Counted from the first letter of the stretch, positions 7,376 to 16,300 are shown. The stretch is 64,000 nucleotides of DNA from CAYNEI01 sp964396185 (GCA_964396185.1 CAYNEI010000004.1:1-64000); one strand, 5' to 3'. Translations and numbers: made by a program. The notes: a model not told the origin generated them from the letters alone.

Positions 7376-8026
7376 TCACAACATCCCGCGCGCGTTGCTC
7401 AACGCCAACTCGATGTGCTTGCCTGCTCCTTGCTTGACGACCTCCACATGGCCGGGGTAGAGCGCTTCGATGTCCATGGCGGCCAGGGCCTCGAGGGTGT
7501 CTAGCATCTCGCTGGCCGAGCCCGTGGGCAGGTCGACGCGGCCGAAGGATCCCTGGCTGAACACAGCGTCCCCGGCCAACAGCGACCGGGTCTCGTCGTG
7601 GTAGAGGCTCGTGTGCCCGGCGGTGTGCCCGGGCGTATGCAGGACCTCGAGGCTCGCATCGCCGAGCTCGATCTGGTCACCGGGTTCGACGCCCGTGACC
7701 GGGTGGGCTTCTTGCTCGGCCCCGAAACTGGAGCCAAGCGTGATGTCCGAGCGGCCGTCGCGCACCGCGAAGGCCTCGGGCTCCGGCATGAGGATCTCGG
7801 CCTCGAGCTCCCGGGCCAGCCAGGGTGCACCGCCGGTGTGGTCGTGGTGCCAGTGGGTGAGGTAGATGCGGTCCAAGCTGGCCCCGTCGAGGCGCTGCTG
7901 GATCGTCTCCAGGGTCGCCTCGACAGACAGGCCCGTCCCGGCGTCCACAAGCAGCGCCTCTCCCTCGTGGATGACGAGGTAGTGGTTGCAGTCGAAGCCG
8001 CCTCCGCCGACGAGGTGGATGTCCAC
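7376..8026 (-). CDS. MBL-fold hydrolase, glyoxalase II-like
   Basis: 216 residues from the GTG at 8026, which starts directly at the first strand (VDIHLVGGGG). The frame extends to 8101 but the extra residues are Pro/Gly-rich and lack family similarity. The complete metal-binding set is present: THWHHDHTGG, then TPGHTAGHTSLY, GDAVF and a final YPGHVE. Glyoxalase II-like enzymes hydrolyse thioesters such as S-lactoylglutathione; in archaea the substrate is uncertain. It is divergently transcribed from the aldo/keto reductase-like gene, with about 100 bp between them for both promoters. Confidence 0.85.
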   Translation of the reverse strand: MDIHLVGGGGFDCNHYLVIHEGEALLVDAGTGLSVEATLETIQQRLDGASLDRIYLTHWHHDHTGGAPWLARELEAEILMPEPEAFAVRDGRSDITLGSSFGAEQEAHPVTGVEPGDQIELGDASLEVLHTPGHTAGHTSLYHDETRSLLAGDAVFSQGSFGRVDLPTGSASEMLDTLEALAAMDIEALYPGHVEVVKQGAGKHIELALSNARGML

Positions 8027-8124
8027 GTCACCACCAGGAGGGCTCCCTGCTTGAACCTGATGGCCGACGCCTGGACGAGGCCCTGGACGGGAAGGGTTCA
8101 TCCCTGCCAGCGCGATGGCGGGCC

Positions 8125-8958
8125 GTGTTGCGTGTCCCCCTGGGCTCCACCGGAGAGCGCGTGGGCCGGCTCGCCTTGGCCCTACCGCCCCGGCCGCTTG
8201 CCTCTGATGAGCAGGCGGTGCTGGACCAAGCGCGCGCCCACGGCACCGATGTGCTCGTGGCGAGAGGAGCTAGTGGCTTGGACCGCCTGGCTAGCCAAGG
8301 GCCAGCGGAGGGGCAGCGGTGGTTGCTGCTCGACCCCCAGCCCCAAGGGGCGCGGGTCGCCGGACGGGCGGCCGGATCGGAGCCTGCCGCTAGGGCGGGG
8401 GTGGATCTGGTGGCCATCGAGGGCGTGGGGGAGCGCGGGCTCGAGGCCTCCCTGGAGCTCCTGGAGGAGGCCCGGGAGACGCACCAAGCGCGGTGGACCG
8501 GGCTCGTGGTCGATCGCTCGACCACGCTGCTCGACGTGAGCGAGCGGGGCGGGGTGGACGCGGTCTTCGCCCCCTTCTCTGCGATCCGGTGCGATCTGCT
8601 CGATGGGCTGCTGGCGGCCCGTGAGGCTGGGTTGGCCGCTGTGGCCATCGAGCCGCTGGCCAGAGGGTTGCTGGCCGGGAGGCCTGCACGTTCCGACGCA
8701 TCGCCTTGGCCGCCGGAGGCGCTGGAGAGCATCGAACCCGCAGCCGAGCGTGCTCGCCGCTTGTTCGTGGAGCATGGCGTCCGGGATCCCGTGGTGGGCT
8801 CGCTTCGGTTCGTGCTTGCCCACGAGATCGACGTCTGTGTGGCCACCTTGGGCTCAGGGCTCGAGGCCGATCACTTGGCCCGCTTGGCGAAGCGTGAGCG
8901 CTTGCCGGGCGCGTTGTTCCAACAGCTCTACGCGCTATCTGAGAGGACGTGGGCGTGA
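8125..8958 (+). CDS. Aldo/keto reductase-like protein lacking catalytic residues
   Basis: 277 residues from a GTG. The opening RVPLGSTGERVGRLALALP, the VDLVAIEG strand, the EARETHQARWTGLVVDRS region and the terminal VGSLRFVLAHEIDVCVATLGSG follow the beta/alpha-barrel order of aldo/keto reductases. The usual active-site segments (Asp of the DTA..YG box, Tyr, Lys, His) are replaced, for example by DQARAHGTDVLVARG. It is probably a non-catalytic relative, or one with altered chemistry. Base composition matches its neighbours. Confidence 0.65.
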   Translation: MLRVPLGSTGERVGRLALALPPRPLASDEQAVLDQARAHGTDVLVARGASGLDRLASQGPAEGQRWLLLDPQPQGARVAGRAAGSEPAARAGVDLVAIEGVGERGLEASLELLEEARETHQARWTGLVVDRSTTLLDVSERGGVDAVFAPFSAIRCDLLDGLLAAREAGLAAVAIEPLARGLLAGRPARSDASPWPPEALESIEPAAERARRLFVEHGVRDPVVGSLRFVLAHEIDVCVATLGSGLEADHLARLAKRERLPGALFQQLYALSERTWA

Positions 8959-8983
8959 GACGCCCCACAGCGTGATGGTGAGC

Positions 8984-9415
8984 TTACGGGGTGCGTGGTG
9001 CAGCCCCGCCGTTGGGTCCTGCGGCAGGTGGGCCTGCGGCCTCATCTGGGGCTTGGAGCTCTGCTTCGAGCGCCTCGAGGCCGTCTCGCACTGCGGTCTC
9101 CAGTTCAGCCAGGCGCTGCTCGATGAGCTCGCGCACCTGGTTCGGGGGCGCTGCCTGGTAGGTGTAGAAGTAACCGCCGCTCTCCATGGCGACGGCTTCC
9201 CGCTCGACGAGGTCGGCCTCGTGGAGCGTCTGGAGGGCCCGGTACACGGTGGATCGGTCCCGGTCCAGCGCCTGGGCAACGGTCTCGATCCGACAGCCGG
9301 TTCGCTTAGCCAGGAAGAGGTACGTCCGGGTCTCGAGAGCGTTGAGCCCGTACATGCACACCAGGATGTCCGTGGAGCTGCTGGAGCCGTTGAGCAGCCG
9401 AGCGAGCACCGACAT
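8984..9415 (-). CDS. TrmB-family HTH transcriptional regulator
   Basis: 143 residues. An N-terminal winged HTH (GLNALETRTYLFLAKRTGCR, then DRDRSTVYRALQTLHEADLVERE) matches TrmB/Sugar-specific regulators, and is followed by a long helix (QVRELIEQRLAELETAVRDG) of the kind that dimerises these proteins. The large sugar-binding domain of full TrmB is absent and the tail is Pro/Gly/Ala-rich. It converges with the aldo/keto reductase-like gene (25 bp apart). The promoter at 9439-9448 indicates a leaderless mRNA. Confidence 0.8.
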   Translation of the reverse strand: MSVLARLLNGSSSSTDILVCMYGLNALETRTYLFLAKRTGCRIETVAQALDRDRSTVYRALQTLHEADLVEREAVAMESGGYFYTYQAAPPNQVRELIEQRLAELETAVRDGLEALEAELQAPDEAAGPPAAGPNGGAAPRTP

Positions 9416-9438
9416 CGGTTCGACTTAGAGTCAGGCCT

Positions 9439-9448
9439 CTTATATAAT
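9439..9448 (-). promoter_or_regulatory. TATA box of the TrmB gene (leaderless)
   Basis: On the minus strand ATTATATAAG is centred about 28 nt upstream of the ATG at 9415. With the archaeal 25-27 nt TATA-to-start distance, transcription would begin at or next to the start codon. Confidence 0.7.
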
Positions 9449-9530
9449 CGTTCATGGCGGTCCAAAGCGCCCACAGCGCCCATTCCCGGGCCCTGCCAAC
9501 CAGGCTCACCTTTCGAAGGGCTCGCGCATA

Positions 9531-9540
9531 ATTTTATAAG
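9531..9540 (+). promoter_or_regulatory. TATA box of the DUF6015-like gene
   Basis: ATTTTATAAG ends 28 nt before the ATG at 9569, giving a predicted leader of under 10 nt. The box is divergent from the TrmB promoter, leaving about 80 bp between the two. Confidence 0.65.
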
Positions 9541-9568
9541 TGATCACCACAGAGTCTGTTGTGCGGAG

Positions 9569-9964
9569 ATGACACAAAACCGAATGGAGGGGGACACGTG
9601 GCCCATCGACGAGGTGGCCGACGTCCTCGCTCGCAGGATGGAGATGTCCGAAGAGGATGCCCAGGAGACGGCCGAGCAGTTGGCTGAGATCTTCCATGGG
9701 GAGCACGTGATCGAGGATACCGAGGTCGAGAGCAAGCAGCGCTCCTTCCTCTGGTCCATGCTCCTGGAAGGCCTGGTCACCGTCGAGACACAGCACCGCC
9801 CCCACCCCGAGCACGGGCGGACGTGGCGGTACTTCTACTGGCACCTGGTGCCACCGGAGCGCCTCCACGAGCGCTCGGAGCCTGAGGACGAGGAGAGCAC
9901 CGTTTACGACGAGCTGCCCGTGGATGCCTGGCGGCGCCGCGGCGGCTCCCCAGCGGCCGCGTGA
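9569..9964 (+). CDS. DUF6015-like protein
   Basis: 131 residues from the ATG at 9569. A helical N-terminal half (SEEDAQETAEQLAEIFHGE) is followed by a wing-like segment (FLWSMLLEGLVTVETQ, then GRTWRYFYWHL) that resembles the DUF6015 proteins I know from Thermoplasmatota, with their WR-hydrophobic-YW signature. The C-terminus is acidic and then Arg/Pro-rich. The function is unknown; a small winged-helix-type fold is plausible. The family assignment is from memory of the motif and is moderately certain. Confidence 0.65.
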   Translation: MTQNRMEGDTWPIDEVADVLARRMEMSEEDAQETAEQLAEIFHGEHVIEDTEVESKQRSFLWSMLLEGLVTVETQHRPHPEHGRTWRYFYWHLVPPERLHERSEPEDEESTVYDELPVDAWRRRGGSPAAA

Positions 9965-9995
9965 CCGAGCCTGATCGCTAGGGTCGCCCTCGCGC

Positions 9996-12464
9996 TCACC
10001 GGAACCGGGGAGCTTCGAGTTCGGCTGAGCATGACGCGCACCGCCCAGCCATGGCTTCCGGGTGGACAGGACACGCTTCCATCAAGTTCCAGCTCCCACA
10101 CGAGGTGCACCGGCTGGCACCTGTGACCGAGAGCTCCTGGCAGACAGGACACGGCTGGTGAGCGCGAGATACAACGTTGATGGGTGTGCGTTCGGCCATG
10201 GTCGCAACCCACCCATCCACGGCCCCTGGGAGGACCAGCACCGTGATCAGGCCAGCCACGAGTACCGCGAACCCGAGGCCAGCCCCCGCCATGGCGATGG
10301 CTGGCGTGGGGGCGCTCAGCGCCGCGATGACCAGCGCGATGCTGGGGACGAGTGGGCGCCAGAGTTGACGCACCATCCTGCGCCGTAGGCGTCGCATGGC
10401 CGTCTCCGCCCCGCGACGCTCGTTCACCGATGCCGCCTCGATCATGGATGGCGCCACGAGCGCCAGCGTGAGCCCGCCAGCCCACGGCCAGGCCAGCATG
10501 GTGACTGGCGAGAGCGGTACGCCCGCCCAGCTGGCCAGGCCAGCCGTCCCCAAGATCCCAGCCACCGCCATGGCGCCAGAGAGCAACCCGAGGCCCAGGC
10601 TCCCGCGAGAGCGGCCCAGCCAGGCCACGGCGGCCACCAGGCTGGCAGCCGCCGAGGCAAGCAGCACGGGTGTTCGTGCCTCGGTGAGCACGTCGGCGAC
10701 GAGCTGGTCGTCCAGGGCCAGCCCGCCACGGGCGATCCGGTCGCTGGCAGCGACGAGCGGTTGCAGGGAGGCCTCCACGGCTGCACCCGGGTGAGGAACG
10801 ATCTCGGACCGGGTGACACGCTGGGTGAGCAGGGCCGCGCCGCGGACCCCGTCGGGGTCTAGGACCAGGTGGCGGCCGACGCCCTCCGGGTCCAGCTCCG
10901 CGAGAGCCTGGAAGAGCTCGGTGGTGTTGCTCGTCGGGATGCCGCGTTCGTCCGTGGCGTTGCGCCAGCGCTCAGCGAACCGAGCGTCGTAGACATCCGA
11001 GCGGTCCGCGTCGGTCTCGTCGGTGGCCCAGTCCCGGGCCAGGGTGAGGATGGTGGAGACCGAGTCACCGGAGGCTGCCAGGGAGAGGCGCTCCAGGCGT
11101 TGGCTCGTCTCGTCCAGGGCGGCCAGGAAGCCGGGCTCGGTGACCGGGCCCCAGGCAGCCACGACGATGCCGGCACCTGGCCCGATGCCGCCGAAGTGGG
11201 TCTCCATGGCCGCCCCGGCTCGACCGGCCTCGGTCTGGGACGGGAGCTGGCCCTTCCATCCTCCCTGTGGATCGGCGGGCAGACCCGCGCTGGCGAGCAC
11301 GACCACCAGGGCCACGGCGGTGAGGCCGGGGCCCAGCAAGGGCGGGGGTCCGCGCTCAGGCACGGGGACGCGAGCGAGAAGATCGGCCAATGGGGGAGGA
11401 CCCAACGCCAGCAAGCCCGGAGCGAGTTGGAAGCCAGTGATGGCCGCCGCGGTGGCCGCGGTGGCGGCCAGGGCCAGCGCCCCGGTCCCGGCTGGCGCCC
11501 ACAGGATGAGTGCACCTACGGGCAAGGCTGCCAAGAGACAGGGCCACAGGGGGCCGGCGGTGCTGGTGAGGGCTCGGTACGCGACGGCTGCGGAGAGCCC
11601 GAGGATCGCACCCGCGTTGGCGGCTGCCAGGGCCGTCGGCGTCGACGCGCCTGCCAGGCTGGCCACAGCCAACCCAGCCCCCGAGCCGGCCAGGTGGACG
11701 AGCACCCAGCCGGGGAGCACCCGCGGACGAGCGCCCAGGGCCAGGCCTGCCAGGGGGATGAGCAGGAGCAGGCCGGCTGGAAGCCAGAGACCCCACGGGC
11801 TCTGGGCGGCCGATTCGCCGGCTGCCGGGGCATCGGTGAGCAGGGTGATGCCAGGGGCGCGGGCCTCGCGAGCGAACGCCTGGATCCTCCCCTCGGCATC
11901 CAGCAGGCGATCGGGGCTCGCTCGTGCATCCAAGCGGACGACCATGACCGTGGCGGAGGCGTGGACCCCGGGTGGCTGGAGATCCGCGTTGGTGTCCAGT
12001 AAGCTGGCCAGGGCGCGGCGTTCCACGGGGCGCTGTGAGACGTTCTCGACGGCCGAGGCGACCGCGGCGTCGTCCCACTGGCCGGCCCGGCCCTCCAGGT
12101 GGGGCTCGAGCACGCTGAGCACGCTGGTCAGCGGTCGCTCCCGAGCCAGGGTCGAGCTGACCACCGGGTCCGAGCTGATCCTGCTCCGCAGGCCCGCCAA
12201 GGCGGTGAGCGCATCTGGTGAGAGCACCCCGCCGCCTTGCTCGGCCACGAGCACGATGCGCACGGTGGGTGGGGTCGCGTTGGGGAAGACGTCGGTGATG
12301 GCTTCACGCGAGCCTGCGGCTTGGTCCGGCAGGAACGGGCTCGGGGAGGTGTCCAGCGAGGCCCACCAAGCCACGTGGCCGACCGTGGCCATGGTGACGG
12401 CCAGGAGGATGAGCGCGATGGCTCGGGTCCGAGGCGCATCCAGCCAGGGGGAACGCTGGGCCAT
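9996..12464 (-). CDS. RND/MMPL-type membrane protein with C-terminal zinc ribbons
   Basis: 822 residues. There is one N-terminal TM helix, an extracytoplasmic domain (~40-220), a TM block (~225-360), a second extracytoplasmic domain (~390-600) and a second TM block (~610-750). This is the duplicated layout of MMPL/RND transporters, although it is diverged and the proton-relay Asp residues are not obvious. The tail is unusual: from residue 772 it carries CPVC, CTSC, then a Cys/His-rich CPVH and CASC (C772, C775, C786, C789, C798, H801, C809, C812), i.e. two candidate zinc modules on the cytoplasmic side. The cargo is unknown. It is transcribed divergently from Kae1-Bud32. Confidence 0.75.
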   Translation of the reverse strand: MAQRSPWLDAPRTRAIALILLAVTMATVGHVAWWASLDTSPSPFLPDQAAGSREAITDVFPNATPPTVRIVLVAEQGGGVLSPDALTALAGLRSRISSDPVVSSTLARERPLTSVLSVLEPHLEGRAGQWDDAAVASAVENVSQRPVERRALASLLDTNADLQPPGVHASATVMVVRLDARASPDRLLDAEGRIQAFAREARAPGITLLTDAPAAGESAAQSPWGLWLPAGLLLLIPLAGLALGARPRVLPGWVLVHLAGSGAGLAVASLAGASTPTALAAANAGAILGLSAAVAYRALTSTAGPLWPCLLAALPVGALILWAPAGTGALALAATAATAAAITGFQLAPGLLALGPPPLADLLARVPVPERGPPPLLGPGLTAVALVVVLASAGLPADPQGGWKGQLPSQTEAGRAGAAMETHFGGIGPGAGIVVAAWGPVTEPGFLAALDETSQRLERLSLAASGDSVSTILTLARDWATDETDADRSDVYDARFAERWRNATDERGIPTSNTTELFQALAELDPEGVGRHLVLDPDGVRGAALLTQRVTRSEIVPHPGAAVEASLQPLVAASDRIARGGLALDDQLVADVLTEARTPVLLASAAASLVAAVAWLGRSRGSLGLGLLSGAMAVAGILGTAGLASWAGVPLSPVTMLAWPWAGGLTLALVAPSMIEAASVNERRGAETAMRRLRRRMVRQLWRPLVPSIALVIAALSAPTPAIAMAGAGLGFAVLVAGLITVLVLPGAVDGWVATMAERTPINVVSRAHQPCPVCQELSVTGASRCTSCGSWNLMEACPVHPEAMAGRCASCSAELEAPRFR

Positions 12465-12563
12465 CGCGCCAGCCAGCTGCGACCTCCCTCATGGATGCTT
12501 CTTTCCGCGCCGACCGGGCTTGCCACAACCCCTTTGACCCCAGCGTCTCTCCAGGGGACCGAG

Positions 12564-14204
12564 ATGCGAGTTCTGGGCATCGAGTCCACGGCCCACACCT
12601 TCGGCGTCGGCATCGTCGAGGCCGAGCCCTCCCTCGAAGAGCCGTCCTGCCGGATCCTGGCCAACGAACGCACCCTCTACCGCCCGCCACCCCTGGGCGA
12701 GGAGGGGGGAACCACCGGTGGGATCCATCCCCGCGAGGCGGCCAACCACCACGCCGAGCGTGCCGGCTCGACCTTGCGAGCAGCCTTCGATGCCGCCCAG
12801 CTCGGTCCAGACGAGATCGATGCCATCGCGTTCAGCCAGGGACCCGGCATGGGGCCCTGTCTGCGCACGGGGGCGACGGTGGCTCGGGCGCTCTCGCTGA
12901 AGTGGGGCGTTCCTCTGGTGGGGGTGAACCACTGCGTGGCACACCTGGAGATCGGGCGCGTGCTCTGCGGGATCGACGACCCGCTGCTGCTCTACGCCAG
13001 CGGCGGCAACACCCAGGTCATCGCGTACGCTGAGGGCCGCTACCGGGTGTTCGGCGAGACCCTGGACATCGGGGTGGGCAATTTCCTGGACAAGTTCGCG
13101 CGCTCCATGGGCCTCCCGTTCCCCGGTGGACCCGAGATCGAGCGCCTGGCCGCCCGAGGCAGCCAGCTCATCGAGCTGCCGTACTCGGTCAAGGGCATGG
13201 ACGTGGCGTTCAGCGGGATCCTGACCGCCGCGGAAGCGCTGCTGGAGGAGCACACGCCGGAGGACGTCTCGTTCTCTGTCCAGGAGACGGTGTTCGCCAT
13301 GCTCACCGAGGTGACCGAGCGCGCCATCGCTCATGTCGGCAAGCAGGCGGTGGTCCTCGGTGGCGGGGTGGCGTGCAACGAGCGGCTCACCGGCATGGTT
13401 TCGCGCATGTGCGCAGACCGCGGCGTGGTCGCCCGCCGCCCTGAGAAAGGGGTGCTGCTGGACAACGGCGCCATGATCGCCTGGACCGGGGCGCTGGCCC
13501 TGGAGACCAGCGGGCCCACGTCCTTGGAGGCCAGCCAAGTGGACCAACGACAGCGCACGGATGCTGTGGATGCACCGTGGCGGACCACGACGCCCTCGAC
13601 CCCCGACCCCGCTCACGGGGGGGAGGCCATCGTCGAGATCCAGGGCGAGCTCGTCTCGAAACACCGGGCGCCCAAGGCCTACCGCCACCCCCTGCTGGAC
13701 GAGCGCATCCGCCACAGGCGCACGCGGCTGGAGGCCCAGCTCTTGTCCGAAGCGCGCCACGCCGGCGTGGCCACCCCCATCGTGCTCGACGTCGATGGGG
13801 CCCAGGCCACGATCTCCATGGCGCACGCGCCAGGCCAGCGGTTGCGCGATGGCTTGGACAGCTGGGACCCGGAGCGCCAGCGCGAGGCGCTATCTGGGTT
13901 CGGGCGGGCGCTGGCCGGGCTCCACGAAGCCCAGATCGCCCACGGCGATCCCACGACGAGCAACGCCTTCCTCGCACCAGATGGCGGCGTCGTGCTCATC
14001 GACCTGGGCCTGGCCCAGCGAACCGACGACATCGAGCCGTTCGCCACGGATCTGCACGTGCTCGACGAAGCCCTGGAGGCCACCCACCGCGGGCTCGACC
14101 GCGGGTTCGAGCAGGTGCTCGACGGGTACCGGTGGTCCCAGAGGGGTCAGGTGCTCGAGCGCCTGGAGGACGTGCGGGCGCGCGGGCGCTACCGAGGCAC
14201 GTAG
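12564..14204 (+). CDS. Kae1-Bud32 fusion: tRNA threonylcarbamoyltransferase plus its kinase
   Basis: 546 residues. The Kae1 part is residues 1-~325, with GIESTAHTFGVGIV at the start, metal ligands H123 and H127 (NHCVAHLE), ASGGNTQV, GGGVACNERL and D300 (LLDNGAMIAW). A linker of ~25 Pro/Thr-rich residues joins the Bud32 atypical kinase (K366; RHRRTRLEA; catalytic D462 in HGDPTTSN; D480 in the DLG that replaces DFG). Together with Cgi121 and Pcc1 it forms KEOPS, which makes t6A37 in ANN-decoding tRNAs. The fusion is known in several euryarchaea. ATG 12564 is chosen because it begins the Kae1 fold; the frame is open upstream. Confidence 0.95.
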   Translation: MRVLGIESTAHTFGVGIVEAEPSLEEPSCRILANERTLYRPPPLGEEGGTTGGIHPREAANHHAERAGSTLRAAFDAAQLGPDEIDAIAFSQGPGMGPCLRTGATVARALSLKWGVPLVGVNHCVAHLEIGRVLCGIDDPLLLYASGGNTQVIAYAEGRYRVFGETLDIGVGNFLDKFARSMGLPFPGGPEIERLAARGSQLIELPYSVKGMDVAFSGILTAAEALLEEHTPEDVSFSVQETVFAMLTEVTERAIAHVGKQAVVLGGGVACNERLTGMVSRMCADRGVVARRPEKGVLLDNGAMIAWTGALALETSGPTSLEASQVDQRQRTDAVDAPWRTTTPSTPDPAHGGEAIVEIQGELVSKHRAPKAYRHPLLDERIRHRRTRLEAQLLSEARHAGVATPIVLDVDGAQATISMAHAPGQRLRDGLDSWDPERQREALSGFGRALAGLHEAQIAHGDPTTSNAFLAPDGGVVLIDLGLAQRTDDIEPFATDLHVLDEALEATHRGLDRGFEQVLDGYRWSQRGQVLERLEDVRARGRYRGT

Positions 14205-14245
14205 TTAGCGTTCGGTTGAAGTCCAGCCAGCCCCTAGGCCCCACG

Positions 14246-14797
14246 ATGCCTCTGACCTTCGCCACGGGCAACAAGGGCAAGTTCGCCGAGGCCCGCGCGG
14301 TCCTGGAGCCCCTGGGCTACGAGCTCGAGCAGTACAGCGAGGGCTACCCGGAGCTCCAGGCCGACACCCTCAAGGAAGTCGCGAGGTGGGGGGCTGAGTG
14401 GCTCGACGGCCGCATCGAGCCACCCTTCTTCGTCGAGGACGCCGGGCTCTTCATCGACGAGCTCGACGGCTTCCCTGGCGTCTACTCGTCCTACGTGTAC
14501 CAGACGCTGGGCTGGGCCGGGATCCTCCGCTTGCTCGAGGGCGGTGAGGCGCACGCCGCCCGGTTCGAGGCGGTCATCGGCTACCACGATGGCGGCGAGG
14601 TGCGGACGTTCCGGGGCGTGGTCGAGGGTGCCATCGCATCCCGGGCTCGCGGCAACCGCGGCTTCGGGTTCGACCCCATCTTCATCCCGAAGGGCGCCAA
14701 CAGGACCTTCGCCCAGATGGAGCCAGAGGAGAAGAGCGCGCTGAGCCATCGAGCCCGGGCCCTGGAGCGGTTCCAGGCCCACCTCAACGACGCTTGA
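14246..14797 (+). CDS. XTP/dITP pyrophosphatase (RdgB/HAM1 family)
   Basis: 183 residues, normal for the family. The opening TFATGNKGKFAEARAVLE and the motifs FVEDAGLFIDELDGFPGVYSSY and GFGFDPIFIP define the Ham1 fold. It hydrolyses non-canonical purine NTPs (XTP, dITP) to monophosphates, protecting DNA from base misincorporation. The gene starts 41 nt after Kae1-Bud32 on the same strand and is probably co-transcribed. Its 3' end overlaps the convergent gene by 14 bp. Confidence 0.95.
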   Translation: MPLTFATGNKGKFAEARAVLEPLGYELEQYSEGYPELQADTLKEVARWGAEWLDGRIEPPFFVEDAGLFIDELDGFPGVYSSYVYQTLGWAGILRLLEGGEAHAARFEAVIGYHDGGEVRTFRGVVEGAIASRARGNRGFGFDPIFIPKGANRTFAQMEPEEKSALSHRARALERFQAHLNDA

Positions 14798-15602
14798 ACC
14801 GGCCCTCGCCGTGATCCCCGCTGCCACCGCCGAACCGGCGGCGGCCGTGCAGCACGAAGTAGACCACGCCTACCGCCAGCAGCACAGCCAGCAACGTCAC
14901 CACAACAAGTAGCACGTTCCCCCATGGGAAGGCGCCCTCTGGAGGTGGCTCGAGCTCCTGGTTGGCCACCGTGAGCTCGTAGGTCGAATCCATGGGCACG
15001 GTCCAGGCTTGATCGCGCACGCTCACCTCGGCCACGCCCCCTTGCTGGATGGCTGGCGCCTGGAAGCCAAGCGAGAACTCGCCTGCCTCGCTGGTGACCT
15101 GGGTGGCGGAGAGCCGGGAGCCGTCCCCGAGCCTCAGGGTGACGTTGACCTGCTCTCCACCCACGAGGACGCCATCGGCGTCCAGCACCCGACCCGTGAC
15201 CGTGTGGCGTTCGTGGAAGGTGTCCCGGTGCTCCCGGCAGGCGTCATCCTCGAACGTGCCCGGGATGGTGATCGGCACGAAAGTACGGCGCACCACGGGA
15301 TCCACGGCTTGCTTGAACACGAACCCCCCCGTGCGGATCTCGATCTCCGCGCCTTCCACATCCCCAACCGAGAAGCCGGCCACGAAGTCCCCGAGGCAGT
15401 TCGTTCGCTTCGCTTGGGTGGGGGCATCGGTCCCTGCAAGATCGATGGAGACCGTGAGCTCGGCGGCTGGGAGGCCGTGCTCGTCCAGCACACGACCGAA
15501 GACGACGTAGCGACCCTCGTGGCCGCTGGCGAGAGCACCTGCTGGGAGCACGGCGGCCAGCAAGAGCGCTGCTACGAGAAGTGAACCCAACCCTCGACGC
15601 AT
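14784..15602 (-). CDS. Membrane-anchored surface protein with two Ig-like modules
   Basis: 272 residues: signal peptide (1-25, LLVAALLLAAVLPAGALA), two carboxypeptidase-regulatory-like beta-sandwich modules (YVVFGRVLDEHGLPAAELTVSI and HTVTGRVLDADGVLVGGEQVNV), a Pro/Glu stalk, one TM helix (about 225-250, VLLVVVTLLAVLLAVGVVYFVL) and a short basic tail (RRRFGGG...RFKRR). It is thus exported and held by a C-terminal anchor with the domains outside, unlike the other surface proteins here. The two Cys may form a disulfide. The binding partner is unknown. Confidence 0.8.
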   Translation of the reverse strand: MRRGLGSLLVAALLLAAVLPAGALASGHEGRYVVFGRVLDEHGLPAAELTVSIDLAGTDAPTQAKRTNCLGDFVAGFSVGDVEGAEIEIRTGGFVFKQAVDPVVRRTFVPITIPGTFEDDACREHRDTFHERHTVTGRVLDADGVLVGGEQVNVTLRLGDGSRLSATQVTSEAGEFSLGFQAPAIQQGGVAEVSVRDQAWTVPMDSTYELTVANQELEPPPEGAFPWGNVLLVVVTLLAVLLAVGVVYFVLHGRRRFGGGSGDHGEGRFKRR

Positions 15603-15614
15603 CGGATCGTCCCT

Positions 15615-15995
15615 TCACTCGTATGAGAAGAACGAGAGGTGGTACCCGTCAGGATCCCGCACGGTGAACCGCCGCGTCCCCCACGGCGTGGTCCGGGGTT
15701 CCTGCTCGATGGGCGCCCCCCCTTGCTCGACGATGCGCTCGTAGTACTTGTCCACGTCATCGACCTCGAAGCACAGGTTGAGCCCAACCCCCCGCTTGTG
15801 CGCATGGAGCTCGTCCCGGTACTCTCGGTCGTCGATCTCCTCGTCGGAGTGCAGCCAGAGCGTGAGCGTGTTGCTGCGGAGCTCGACGAAGTCGTCCTCC
15901 CGGCCGGCTTCCACGAACCCGAGCACGTCGGTGTAGAAGTCAGCCGAGGCATCGAGGTCCTCAGGGAAGATGAGCGGGATGGTATGTCGGAGCAT
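15615..15995 (-). CDS. VOC-family (glyoxalase/bleomycin resistance-like) protein
   Basis: 126 residues from the ATG at 15995, which starts at the first VOC strand (MLRHTIPLIFPEDLDASADFY). Later strands LNLCFEVDDVDKYYERIVEQ and RRFTVRDPDGYHLSFFSYE complete the paired beta-alpha-beta-beta-beta modules. H4 and the terminal Glu are candidate metal ligands. Possible roles include lactoylglutathione lyase-like or dioxygenase-like chemistry; the substrate cannot be told. The frame extends to 16094 in GC-rich non-conserved sequence. It ends 12 bp before the start of the downstream surface-protein gene. Confidence 0.85.
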   Translation of the reverse strand: MLRHTIPLIFPEDLDASADFYTDVLGFVEAGREDDFVELRSNTLTLWLHSDEEIDDREYRDELHAHKRGVGLNLCFEVDDVDKYYERIVEQGGAPIEQEPRTTPWGTRRFTVRDPDGYHLSFFSYE

Positions 15996-16170
15996 TGGAA
16001 GACCTTGTCCAGGCCCGGCGCGCGGTGGCGCTTGACCCGGGCCGCGATGGCCAAAGCCCTCCAAGGTGAAGATGGTTACGCCCCAACGGGCCACTTGGGC
16101 CTGCCCACCCGCCCGTCACGCGTTAACTTCGCAAAGTAGTAGAAAAACTACTTATCTGGGGGGGCCTAGC

Positions 16171-16300
16171 CAGGTTCGACAGCCGCGGGCCGCCGGTCTT
16201 GCCGGCCGGTCCGCTGGTGGGTCGGGTGCGACCACCCTCCTCTCGCCTCAAGCCTCCCAAGGTCGTCGCCCTCCCCGGTGGACCGCCCGCGGCTGCAACC
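16171..16300 (+). ncRNA. Candidate structured RNA or structured 5' leader
   Basis: The 351-bp gap 15996-16346 contains a long-range perfect 11-bp stem (16180-16190 with 16285-16295), extendable outward through GGTT/AACC. It encloses hairpins CCGG-TCTTG-CCGG (about 16193-16205) and GGTGGGTCG-GGTG-CGACCACC (about 16216-16236), plus a GGTCC/GGACC pairing. About 25-30 nt upstream lie ACTACTTATC, a weak TATA-like stretch, and a 7-bp hairpin (AAGTAGT...ACTACTT). It does not match tRNA, 5S, SRP, RNase P or riboswitch signatures I know. It may be an independent RNA or the leader of the HAD gene. Confidence 0.35.

Noticed and set aside
16171..16300. tRNA or SRP RNA in the spacer (GGTTCGA at 16173)
   Set aside because: No acceptor/anticodon geometry, no CCA-side pairing and no SRP helix 8 motif; kept only as an unassigned structured region.
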